From positions 54,697,886 through 54,761,885 of the forward strand of contig CM049322.1 of NCBI GenBank assembly GCA_026874595.1: a stretch of 64,000 nt of DNA, written 5' to 3'. Below the pieces are notes generated by a model, which searched no databases, had not been told where the DNA came from, and worked only from the letters and a program-made list of their open reading frames with translations. The translations under genes were made by a program, and so were the position numbers. Source of the DNA: Sipunculus nudus (taxonomy: Eukaryota; Annelida; Sipuncula; Golfingiida; Sipunculidae). This document shows, piece after piece, positions 11,581 to 22,616 of the stretch; within the stretch, counting starts at the first letter, position 1, and the number at the start of each line of letters is the position of its first letter.

Positions 11581-13140
11581 CAAATTCTTAAGCTTATTGG
11601 CAAATGGGAACTACATAATTACATTAGAAACCATTTAAGGACTGATTTTAAAATTAAGAGTTTTTCCCCCCTTTAATTGCTATGTAGCCTATGGTAAATT
11701 TTAGAGCTCTTTGGGCACACGTGTTTTACTCGCTTATATAGCATTATCATGATTATAATATAAGCTAGCATTGCAAGCGTGGATATTTTACTTTTGACTT
11801 GTATACTTCTTAGTGAAATATAAGCTTTCAATGACTTGACTTTTTTGTAGAGTTTATTAATATAGAGGATTCGCTGTTTCATGGTTTCTGCATGTTTTTC
11901 CTATAATTAATATGAAATTCAAGCTATATAAAAGGTTCCATATATGCACAAAATGCGGAACCAGCATGCTGTATGTAACCAGATAAAAATCAATCGTAAT
12001 TAATGTGAGATCTCATGTGCACGTATCCGGCATGAGGGTTTCATATATTTCTGGCATAAAGAATCGCTACATGTCCCAATTTTTGCCGGTTCCCGGTGGT
12101 ATACCGGATCTGACAGCTACATCACCGCACCGGTAGGTAGAAGATATATATATCAGATCTCTCAACACGCACTCCGCACACTGAGTAAAGCCATTGTCTT
12201 GTAAAATGAATAACAAGGCATTTCGTCGGAGAGAGGTTCAGCCGAAGCTTACTTCATTGCTGAATAAAAAAAATTGGCTACAGGACACAAGGAACGAGCA
12301 GAGAACAATGAATTCAACTGCAATGGTTTGAGGTTAGATCATATATTTATGGGGTTACTCATTAATTTTAATCATTTCGATTTGAGATGTTTGAGACGCT
12401 AAACAACTAATCGGGAAGTATAATGCAACTTAATAGGCATATAATTAAGTATACGGAGGCCACCTGACAAGACATATATATCTGGTGAATTAAGGATTAG
12501 AGCCTTTTTACAAATATGGAATATAACTGCATGCGCTGAAAAATAACCCTGCATAACAAAAAATTCAGTTACTAGTATATTTTGTACATAGGCCTATGAC
12601 TGGTGGTGAAACAATCAATAATGTTTTAAGTTTCGTCTGTCGCTTCGTCTTTGTTTTATTTTTTTCATATATTACAACATTTTCATATAACGAAGACAAG
12701 ACTTTATTCATATAGAGAACATATTATATGGATGTGAGGATGTGAATCCCATCGAGTGCTGTAGTTTGTGTGAATTGTATCCTGAAAACATAGTGAGTAC
12801 TATATTTATACTAGGACTACAAGAATTCCTGTCAAGCCTTTTGATCTATTAAGAGTGATATGATTTGCCGTTTATATTTTCGGATAATTTATACTTGGCT
12901 TAAATTGTGTTTATACTGTTTCTGTGCACCCGGGCGTAACGCACCTGCGTTATTTGCGGGCAGTTGCGCACGCACCCCAGTTATCTAGGCAACGTCTTCA
13001 TGCATTGCTAGCATTTAGCACTTAGCGCTTGTCAACCGCTTTAAGTGTAGTGGAATTTTCTACGCCCTTTTTATATTCAATCATTCTACTGTTTATTATT
13101 TCTAGTCGTCACTTGTTTTATACGCATACCACACACAGCA
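11581..13140. other. No gene seen; possible 5' flank of DIRS-like element
   Basis: AT-rich DNA up to about 12900, then a more GC-balanced stretch (12920-13020) that leads into the tyrosine-recombinase retrotransposon. The latter probably holds the element's 5' terminal sequence, but I could not define its boundary. Confidence 0.4.
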
Positions 13141-13144
13141 TCAC

Positions 13145-14241
13145 ATGCTGGCAGACGAAGAAAAGGATGTCTTCAAAACCAACCAAAAACAGTCGGACAA
13201 TTTTGATTTGGGCGCATTGGCTGCCATTGTTGGGTTTACCAAGAAGACCATCGCGGTTTTGCGTAAGGAAGACCTTACGTCCGTGGACGCGCTAGGATTA
13301 CTAAATGAAAAGGACGTCTTAGACATGTCCCTTACGCTGGGCCAAAGGAAACTTTTTATGGCTGCTATAACGCGTTTAGATAATAGCAGTGTGGAAAAAA
13401 TCCATGAAAGCGTATGTAACCCTGTGGAAAGCCATTCTGTAAGGGGACCTGCAAGCCTGACAATTCACGACATCAGGGAACAGAATGCCAATTTAAAATC
13501 GGCAGGTAAGGTCTTTGATGATTTCTTTGCTCAAGACGCATATATACCCACTGCAAAAGATATTCCTAATGCAAGCAATAATCCTTGGTCATACAGCGAG
13601 GCACGTAAAGACCCTTAAGATCAAAGATCAATTCTGAATGTTAAAGCAAGTAAAAACAATGTCGTGCATATCTCAGAGTTTTTACCAGAACGTATTAGAA
13701 AACGGTATTAGGAGCGTAGAAGGGGTAAGGCTTTGTATGATCAAAGCGGCACATTGGGTAGAGCTGATGATGATCACCCATACAGTGGTATTACCATAGA
13801 AGAATGGTCTGCAGCAAACTGTCGCCTTATGTCGCATCTTCTCCATACTGGCGATCTTCATGTACCAGACATTGATTATTATCTGGCTTTTACAACACAA
13901 ATCTATGATCTAATAAGGATTCATTATAAGACTTTGATTATCAGTACAGGAAACGTCAAGCAGAGCATGGTTTTAAATGGGGCGCCCTCACAGCGAACAT
14001 GAAACTACAACTACTCGGGGAGGCTAAACACACTCATCGTAAGCCATTATATCAGAGTCGTTCAGGCAGTTCCAAATACCCAGGTAGTGTACAGAAACAG
14101 AGAAAACCCGAGTGTAGATTGTTTAAAATTCGGAATGGAAATTGCCCTTTTGGTGATTCGTGTAAATTTCTGCATGTAAATGATGACAATAAGGGTGCTG
14201 GTGCAGATGCACGATTTTCTGTCTCAAAACACGATATGTAA
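13145..14241 (+). pseudogene. Gag-like ORF with CCCH zinc finger
   Basis: The N-terminal part (13145-13618, 157 residues) has a helical SAM-like segment of the kind seen in DIRS/Ngaro ORF1 (VLRKEDLTSVDALGLL then LTLGQRKLFMAAI). It then stops at TAA 13618. A middle part (13733-14002) resumes in the same phase. The last part (13999-14241) is shifted and ends in a CCCH-type finger (CRLFKIRNGNCPFGDSCKFLH). Frames overlap the RT frame from 14180, as is usual for these elements. Expected role: nucleic-acid binding and particle-like assembly during retrotransposition. Broken by at least one stop and one frameshift. Confidence 0.75.
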
Positions 14242-15177
14242 ATACCCAGGGATCGTTAGGGTTAGTAGCTTGGGAGCAGTTGTTGTCAAATCAGGACCCA
14301 GACAGACCTTATCTTTGAGTGGGGTACGCAAAGGGTTTCATATCCTCGACGTGCCCGTTGATGTTAACAAAGCCGTTGAGATTGATAATTATAAATCCGC
14401 AACTGCGCCCTCTATTGCAAATCGGGTTGAAGCCCCCAAAAAAGAAGAACTGGACAACGGCCAATATCACATTGTGAATAAAGCACCACCAATTTTCTCA
14501 GCATTTGGGACTGTTCCTAAGAAGGGGTCTTCAAACTTTCGTATATTTCATGACTGTAGCAGACCACCTTGGGAGGCGCTTAATGACTTTGTGTATAAAG
14601 ACCCCTTCAAATATCAGTCAGTTCATGACGCTATAAATCTAGTCACGGGAGGTTTGTTCCTTGCTAAAGTAGATCTCTCCAATGCTTACCGCGTGGTTAA
14701 AATTTACCCAGAGGGTTATGCTGCCACAGGCCAGAAATAGACATTTTCAGGGAATTTCAAACCCACATACATGATTGATAAACGCTTACCCTTTGGTGCT
14801 CGCAAATTTGCTTACATTTTCAATACACTCACACAAGCTGTAAGGCGTATTCTTTCCAACCAGGGTTTCCCGAATATTGTGGCCTATCTGGAAGATTTTT
14901 GTACTGCTGAAAAATCCTACGACCAGTGCATGCGAACAATGAATCAACTCATGCGTGTTCTTCGCTTTTTGGGGTTCAGGATCAATTACAAAAAGGTGGA
15001 AGGGCCAACCCAGTGTCTAACGTTTTTGGAATTGCACCTGGACAGTTGCTGTATGACAGTCTCCCTTCCAAAGACAAGTTAAGGGAATCGCATCATATTT
15101 ACCGCAGAGTCAACTTGTCAAAGAAATCACTGATGCGTTTCGGTGGGCAATTGAACTGGGCCACACAGTGTGTGTAA
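14180..15177 (+). pseudogene. Reverse transcriptase of DIRS-like element
   Basis: RT motifs can be followed in order: FGTVPKKGSSNFRIFHDCSR, then AKVDLSNAYRVVKI (catalytic Asp), DKRLPFGARKFAYIF, and the active-site box as YLEDF (14880s) in place of YLDDF. A FLGFRINYKK segment follows. One in-frame TAG at 14738-14740 sits where this family has a conserved Trp (...GQK-stop-TFSG...). A later shift separates the thumb region (14926-15177). The Glu in the YLEDF box together with the stop suggests a dead polymerase. Confidence 0.85.
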
Positions 15178-15720
15178 GGAGGTCGTTATCATTTACGACG
15201 AACTCTGGGACAAAATTAAATCTTTGCGAAAACCATGGCACGGAACGCGCGTGACTAATGAAATGAAGTTTGACATTATTTGGTGGCTTAACTTCATACC
15301 TTCAGTCTTAATGGGAAGACTACGATGGTGGATAACCGCCCTGCTGCGCCTGTCTCCATTGACGCGTGCCGCGAAGCCGTCGGTGCCTTTTTCATGGGAG
15401 ATTTTGTTTATACGAGGTGGGAGAGCGAGTTGCCCGTGGCAAGCGATTTGTGCATTAATTATAAAGAGGTCCTGGCCCTTGAACCTGCAGTGCGGAGATG
15501 GACCCCCTATTGGACAATAAAGAAGTATTTGTCGACAGTGAGAATAAGTGTGCGGTCTCTATAAATAAAGGTCTTATAAATAAAGGTAGTGCAAAAGACG
15601 CAGTGGTCATGAATTCCTTACAAAATAATTTCTGGTAATCTTCTATTTACAACTTCCTTATTCAAGTCATTTATTTTCCCGGACAATGGAACGGCGTCAC
15701 TGATGCAATCTCGAGGCTCC
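15170..15720 (+). pseudogene. RNase H region of DIRS-like element
   Basis: Two overlapping frames (15170-15520 and 15325-15564) carry an RNase-H-like stretch: VSIDACREAVGAFFMGDF (first catalytic Asp) and NYKEVLALEPAVRRW (catalytic Glu). A downstream remnant reads PGQWNGVTDAISRLHGPG at about 15680-15730 and matches the end of the domain. Frames are shifted against each other. Confidence 0.7.
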
Positions 15721-15799
15721 ATGGGCCGGGGTGTTTACCCCGTCTGTTCAGTCTGCTATCCAGAACCGTGTTTTTTTAACGCTATCATGTGTGTATTTC

Positions 15800-16860
15800 A
15801 GTAGCGTTGCAGAGGACGCTTAACGACGAGGTACTTCACTCTCTGGAAAATACTTACGCTGTTTAAACTAAACGCGTCTACCTGTCACATTGACGCACAT
15901 ATATCGTTTTTTGTGCACACATGGGTCGCGACCCCTTCCAGCAAGCACACACCTTATCTGTCGTAACGCGGCCTTACTAGATGGAACACAGAAGTACACA
16001 ACCGTCTGTCTGTTTTTGAATCCTGTACGAATCATGCATTTGAAATTTAATTTGCCTAATCCCCTATAAAACAATTTTCAGCTTTCTTCGTTACTTAAAG
16101 GCTGGCGCCGGTGCCACGGTGATACTCCGTGCAGGAAATTGCATGTTGATCCATAATATCTTGGGCCTATGTTCTCTTGACATGTCAACCATTACATATG
16201 CCAATGTGTGGGCTGCTGCTTTACTTATGTTATCCTCGATGCTTCGTCGAGGTAACATGCTGACGACCAGTAATACGTTTAAAAAGCACAAACACCTCAC
16301 CAAACAGGACATCACTTTTCATCCTATGGTTTTCAACCATGGTTTGCTGGTTCGTATTCCGTGAACAAAAGCAATTCAGTTCAGGAGCAGAGTATGGAAA
16401 ATCCCCTAACCGCAATTACAGGGAAATCCCCTCTGTCCAGTGCAGGCAGTGTTCAACGCTTTCTCTTAGACGGCCGGCACAACGAGGGAAGGACCGGCTT
16501 TTCTTGAAATTACAACAAACGGCAGTTTGCAGCCACTATCTCCAGCAAAATTTGTGTTGAGAATCTGTCAAATAATGGCAAATCGCGTGGTTACTACCCC
16601 GCTTGACACAGCTTCCGTCGGGGTGGTGCCTTGTTGGCTTTCGCGTCTGGTGTAAGCGCTGATGTTATTAGAATTATTGGAGACTGGAAATCTTCGGCAT
16701 ATACTGCATATATTGGTAGTTCACAACCGGTTATCTTATCTTCGATGCGTAAGTGGTGCAATATTTGTGACTTTTATATTTTTCTAGCTACTCTCTCTCT
16801 CTCTACCTACCGTTCAACGTTTGGATTTGGGACTAGACAAGTAACTACAGTCACTTGACT
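15800..16860 (+). pseudogene. Tyrosine recombinase of DIRS-like element
   Basis: The N-terminal core-binding part reads LQRTLNDEVLHSLENTYA and TKRVYLSH near 15805-15890. The catalytic part begins at 16119 with LLMLSSMLRRGNML (first Arg) and then LTKQDITFHPMVFNHGLLVRIP. The C-terminal part contains HSFRRGGALLAFASGVSADV (the HxxR box, about 16610-16660), then GDWKSSAYTAYI with the nucleophile Tyr. The R, HxxR and Y signature is thus present, in several frames broken by stops (for example around 16510 and 16600). It would integrate the circular cDNA without a target duplication. Confidence 0.85.
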
Positions 16861-17019
16861 TTATAATAATTATCTTTCAGCGCGATCCAGTCTGTCATCA
16901 GCGCGCTTTTATACTTATTTTGTTATGGCTTTTATAGTTAGTAAAGCTCTCCGTATACCCATCATGTGTTATTGTCAGTATAACAGGCGTATCCGTTATG
17001 TCCGGCTGGTTAATCGTAA

Positions 17020-17230
17020 GCTCTGGTCCCTGCAGCTCTGGTCCGATTACGTAAGCTGGCAGGCGATGCCACCAGCCAAATGTCTGCGCGGTGATGCTGA
17101 CCCCTTCACCCTGCTGTGGGTTAGTGACCAATAACGCACACTAATAACCCATATTGTTATATATACAGCGTGTTTTCTGCCCTAGGATGTTCCTCATTTG
17201 TGAGCAGGTCCCAATTCCTAACTCTTGTGG
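17020..17230 (+). repeat. Direct repeat copy 1 (3' end of DIRS-like element)
   Basis: Diverged copy of 17805-18030. Shared blocks include CTGGTCCxTGCAG, GTGATGCTGA, TTATATACA-GTGxTTTT and TTTGTGAGCAGGTCxCAATTCCTAA. Placed just downstream of the recombinase. Confidence 0.7.
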
Positions 17231-17571
17231 CTACAGGTCATAAGGTAGGCCCCGTTGTCCTCCTTTTGTATATGCGTGCCGTCATTGCATTCTCCAGTTG
17301 TTAAGTGATTCAGTTTATAATAAATTCACCATATTACGCTCCAAGTTCAATTCAACTTTAAGTTAACCATACCCAGTAATTACTTTACAGTAAGTCTAAT
17401 TATTAAGTGTAATGAGAGATTGCATTGTACTTGCACAATTTAAGGCCAAAAAAGGCATGATTCTCAGGCACCGCCCGCGTCAATTGTACCAACCCCCCCC
17501 CCCCATCAAAAATTTTTATTTTGATTTTCATCTTTCAATAAGATAAAAATAATAGAGACAGAGAGAGAGAA

Positions 17572-17619
<48 letters not shown>

Positions 17620-17800
17620 AATACGCTTAAATTTGGCTTTTTATACTGTGTTTAGGTCCAGTTTACTTCTTTGACGAACATAGTTAAGTGAAAACACTAA
17701 ACGTATTCATATCCTGGTCATATTGGCACCCGTATTGGTACCCGTTTATCAGCGTATAAATGGAAAGCCTGCTTTAATGTCCATTCCGGTGACAGTTGGC
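17231..17800 (+). other. Spacer between direct repeats
   Basis: Noncoding. Contains a C11 run at about 17491-17501 and a long (AT)n tract at 17574-17613. It may correspond to the A2 repeat of a split-direct-repeat element, but its A1 partner upstream was not identified. Confidence 0.4.
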
Positions 17801-17804
17801 ACTG

Positions 17805-18030
17805 GTCCATGCAGTTCCGGCTGGATTACGCAAGCGGCCCGGCGAGGCCATCGACTTCCTCGCAAGGCTGTGATGCTGATCGCTCCCCCTTGACCCCTGA
17901 TGTGAGCAATTAGTACCCATCAGTGACCATAAAGCACACAAAGACCCCATGGGGTTATATACATGCAGTGCTTTTCCTACTCATGCAATTTTCTATTTGT
18001 GAGCAGGTCTCAATTCCTAAATCCTGCAGA
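17805..18030 (+). repeat. Direct repeat copy 2 (3' end of DIRS-like element)
   Basis: See the copy at 17020-17230. The match ends at about 18030, the likely right end of the element. Confidence 0.7.
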
Positions 18031-18169
18031 TATATGTATATTTGCTTTTACTGTTATTTTATTAACCATTCAACGGATCCACTGAATACTCTTGTTATCT
18101 ATTTGTGATATCATTGCCTGAACAAATGAAACTCTTGGAGATTTGATAACGGCAGTGCTAGAGTCGGTA

Positions 18170-18760
18170 GAACGCCCCTTCAAGCATGAAGCTCCTCGTT
18201 AAATGGAATATCCGACACCTGCTTCAGTTGGAATTTTTTTCCAAGTTTACCATGCCACTATATCGTAATACATCCTATGCCTCTGACAAGAACAAGTCCA
18301 CCCAATTCTCTGAGGGTGTCTGCCGAAAAGTCAGCATAAGACATGCAAGGCTTACACCCGGCTTATTCACTATTTTCTGTCACAAGGAGTTTGCCTTGGG
18401 TTCCAGGTTATCTCGCCTCGGAGTCTCCACGGACAGCTTTTGACGTTTTTGTTCCGCAGTTTCCAAAAATGCACACACTGTGATTTATGAATACCATACA
18501 AGTTTTTGGTTGGTAGGTTTCTATACCGTGTAGGACATACCAGCTGTAGTGAAGGATATAATACAGACACTAGCAAAGGGGACATATCTGTTTTGAAAAT
18601 TAACTCCAAGATAAACGAACAAGCAGACGCAGCTTTGAGACGGATGCAAACTCAGGTTATGTACATGCCGCCATCTAATTTAATACGCCACACTGCTGTT
18701 TTTTTTTTGGCAATTCGAAATATGGAAATGAAATTGGGAACAAGTTCGTCCAAATAATGA
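18170..18760 (+). pseudogene. KDZ-like transposase remnant
   Basis: Broken plus-strand frames match the pattern of Kyakuja-Dileera-Zisupton (KDZ) transposase-derived proteins common in molluscs. In order: LTPGLFTIFCHKEFALG (18340s), ASESPRTAFDVFVPQFPKMH (18415-18475, another frame), GHTSCSEGYNTD (18535-18565) and INSKINEQADAALRRMQTQV with AVFFLAIRNMEMK (18600-18735). The NEQ and RRxQTQ blocks are the strongest cue. Only the C-terminal part is present and it has several frameshifts. It abuts the right end of the DIRS-like element. Confidence 0.6.
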
Positions 18761-21700
18761 ATAAAGCCATTCAGTGCAATGGATATATTCAAAACCAGGT
18801 CTGCAAGGATCACTTCTTAATTAGAGTGGAATTGAATTGAAATGTATGAAAATAAGAAGTGTTGAAATTTAATTTGAATTGAAGTTAAAAGACTGGGTGG
18901 GATTGATCTGAATTGATGAACTGATGAACGGCTCCAGCCCTCGAATTCATATATATATATATGATTTACAACATACGCATGATGATAAGTATTATTTCGC
19001 CTAACATTAACAGAAAGGTCAACAAATAAGCATTTGAATAAACACTTATGTGCCATATAAAGCATGTTTACAGTGTTAAGTACTCAAAACTCAAAAACGA
19101 GGAGAGTCTATTTGAAATAGTTTGTTACCTCATGGCTTTACGTGGTCAGTCCTGTTCCTTGAGTAGTCAGGACCACTGATCATTAGCTGTGAAAGGTTGT
19201 TCAAGCACATAGGTCTAGCAAAAGTATACAGTAACATAGCTACACCATCGTTACTCTTATTACGCATGTGTATATCTATATTACCGTTAATGTTACTTTA
19301 AAAATCTTGAACTATATGTTATTATGACATGTTAACATTACCTGCGCACGTATATATAAATACTGAAACTGCTGGTACACTAAATCATAAACGCGTGATT
19401 GAGCAGGAGATCTGGTAGTATCCAGGTGCCTGTACACTTATGAGTACTTTTTTTATCCATTAGACGAAAGGAATGTTTACATTATAATTATTTATATATT
19501 ATAACTAATCTAGTAAAAGAAAAATTACTTCATATACACGAGAAATCAAAAGGGGCCTTTATCCATATGTAGGAAGTTACCTCATTGAATTATACCTTGT
19601 CTCTCTGCTTATAGCCTTATGCATAGAGTGATCAGTATAAATATTCATAAAAATTACACTTCATTAAATATTGGACCCGATTTATAACAGAAATTTTACG
19701 TTCTATATCGTTTACTGTAAATATTCATCCCTATTTATCTCATTGACGGATATTTTTAAACAATTCCTGTATATGGTTTCAGTAATATGTCAGAAACAGT
19801 TGCACGAAAGGATTGGTCGGCGAAGAAAATTCACATACCCAATATTCGAGCTGTAACTTAGTCCACTTATCTACAGGTGTACATGTTTGTTTTGCAAAGT
19901 ATAAACAATGTAAACTACATAATATGTTAATAGTAAGAGTAATAGGACCTGATTCAAGTTAATATAACAGTTATCACTTGTAATTACACACATTCCCGCA
20001 GCATATTGATCATCATGAAGTCTCTTTTATTCAAATGATGGGCAACTTTCAGAATTGTGAGCTAAACTAAAACATAATAAATTGATTTAACTCAATTGGA
20101 ATTGATCTTTTTCTATTTTTTTTTTTGCCTTGTATCTTGATAACTCTCAAATAATACATAACGACTCGCCGTTGATCACAATGCAATCTACAATATCATA
20201 TTTTTTTCTTGTTAAGAATCATGCACGTACTCTATTCTGTATACTGGCGATTCTTCTGTGTACTGAAAACTCTTCTAGCAAGTCGCTATTATAACCACTT
20301 CACGGCACTATTTATTACTCGTATTTACACGTTTATGACTCGTAAATACGAAATGATGAGTCACATGACCACACGACGAGCATTATTTAGATCTTGACGA
20401 CTGGTTGCGACTCGTTTTTGCACGTTCGCGACTCGTAATTGCCTAATAGGCGAGTAGCAAATCACTCGTAAAGTGGTCAAAAACCGGCAAATCCTATATA
20501 TGTAAATTTCTGTCTTCCTTTATAAATAAGTGCTTTAATCTGTTTACACAGTAGTAAAATAATTTATGTAAATGAAGGGCTATAGGCTATACCACGGCAA
20601 ATATTAATTAGAAGAATAAAACATCTGATTGTAGAGTTATCTGGCCAGCATTTGTACTCATTTTGGTCTATATAATTTTACTGTAACTGAGCTGCGAAAG
20701 CAAATTACACTGTATAAAAAGAGGTGCGGGTGAGGTCAAGATGACTAGGAATGTGTATCTCATCACCTATGGTGGGAGATATGACCCTAGAGGTTCACTG
20801 CTGATGGCTTTTTGGTCTAAAAATCACGAAAAGACCATAATTTCAACAACGATGACTTCGATATCATTAATCGCTACCGGGTGGTAGGTTATATATTACA
20901 TTAACAGTCATTATGGCTGGTAGTTTGCTATCGGACTGAATATGGCAGTTCTTAATCATATTGTGTCTTGTTAAATCGGGCTAGCAGTTTTCTTGATTTT
21001 CTGTCATTTTTTTTCCATCCCAGTATGAATTTATGGTTACAAAAAAGTCCGAAAGTCGTGTGAAATGTCACTCATTTGTCATTAAGTTAATTTTAAATGA
21101 TAACCTATGACACAAAGATAGATACTATATTACATTGTAGTGTCACTTTTAAGCTTAGCTGATTATATGTCAATTGAGCTATAGTGATAGGTCAGCGTTC
21201 GTCCTCTGTCTGCCCGTCTGTTCGACTGTCACGTGTTGAACCTACGAATCTGATATTTGGCATATATTTAGATGTCCGTATAATAGCATTTTGATGCAGG
21301 TAGGTGCGAATTTTTATTAAAGAAATTAAGGAAAAACCTTCCTTTCAATTTAGTTCCTTTTGTTACACTTCAAGACTAATTAATATCAAAGTAACTTGTT
21401 TTGTTGTATTCATATTTGGCCTTACTTTTCATTATAGGTTTCCTTTGGACATAACAGAAATTAGGTCAATGTTGCGTAATTCTTTGACGTTATGGGCAAG
21501 ATATATTAAAAAAAATATTGTGTTGTTGTGTTTACCTATGGGTTTTATAGAAAAATAAAGGTTTTCAGGGGAAAATTCACAAGACATGCGTATAATGCGA
21601 CCAGGAGTGAGTAAGGTTTCAAATACAAGGTGATATTTCTCTCTGATGGAGTCATGCTTGCTTGCTCTTTTAATTACAAATATGCATATTAATACAAAAC

Positions 21701-22610
21701 AAAGTTGGTAACAGGTCTGACGTTTGTTCACAAAATAACTACCGTAATCATGACCAAAGTCTCATGAAATGTTCAGGACATTTATTAGGAATGTTAAAAG
21801 AAAGAATCAATTAAATTTTGTTGGGGATTGAGCATCTTATCCGGATTCAGCAAAGTCATCAATAAAATGATCTGAAGACTTATCTGTTTATTAAATCTAC
21901 CATCAAATAAAATAAAAAAGATAGAATAAATAAAATGAAATGTTTGTAAATTTAATTTCTTATTAGTACTTTTAGAAGTGTTTTTGGGATGTTGCTGAAC
22001 ATCAATTATCCCTCAAATGGCTATAAGTTTGCTCAGCTGAAACTATTGTATTTTTGTTACATATTTATTTAATTAGTACATTTGTTTCACGTAAAAATAT
22101 ACGCTATACACCAATACTTTATATATCAAATAATTTTTCCATTGTTCCCTTTCAAATGAACTCTTAAATTGTCAAATGGGGTTACTTGTAAAGTTATTGT
22201 AATATAAAAATCCCAATATTGAAGGTTTAGTGTTTATATTGCAAGATCAACTAAGGTTATATATTCCACTGCCCAAGGTATGTTTTATACCTTCCAACAG
22301 CGCAACACAAGCCACTACTCAGGATACAGGTGTTCTATATAAAGGTTTATAAACGTATTCCGCTGCCTCAAAGCATCGTGCAGCGGGCCTGCGTGTATGA
22401 TTAATGATTTATGGGGTCATCTTGATAACCAGTCTGGATTTATATCCCTCACCCGGAGACGTTCAACGTAAGGAACAGATCATGGAGCTTCAAAATATGT
22501 ATAAATATGCATGCGCTCTAGTTTCTCACCCACTTATAAAATGTGAAAAATGATTAACACAACTCCATGACCTGCACTACATTACAATTAGTTATTATCT
22601 AATAAAGCCA
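18761..22610. other. No gene seen
   Basis: AT-rich noncoding DNA. 20370-20480 has several GACTCG/CGAGT motifs resembling the inverse of the 42-bp repeat at 11.4 kb. 21180-21320 holds a dispersed repeat of the CTGTCTGCCCGTCTGTTCGAC type that is frequent in bivalve DNA. Small (AT)n runs occur near 18950. Confidence 0.5.
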
Positions 22611-22616
22611 CTTGAA

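Larger units (their letters stand above)
13145..18030 (+). mobile_element. DIRS/Ngaro-type tyrosine-recombinase retrotransposon
   Basis: Decayed element with domains in this order: gag-like protein with CCCH finger, reverse transcriptase, RNase H, tyrosine recombinase, then repeated terminal sequences. Use of a tyrosine recombinase rather than a DDE integrase defines the DIRS order. The direct repeats downstream of the recombinase (about 17020-17230 and 17805-18030) resemble the B1-A2-B2 arrangement of split direct repeats in Ngaro-like elements. I see no methyltransferase domain such as DIRS1 carries. The left boundary is not defined. Frames are interrupted by a few stops and shifts, so the copy is inactive, but all key motifs can still be read, which suggests recent activity. 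Confidence 0.85.
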
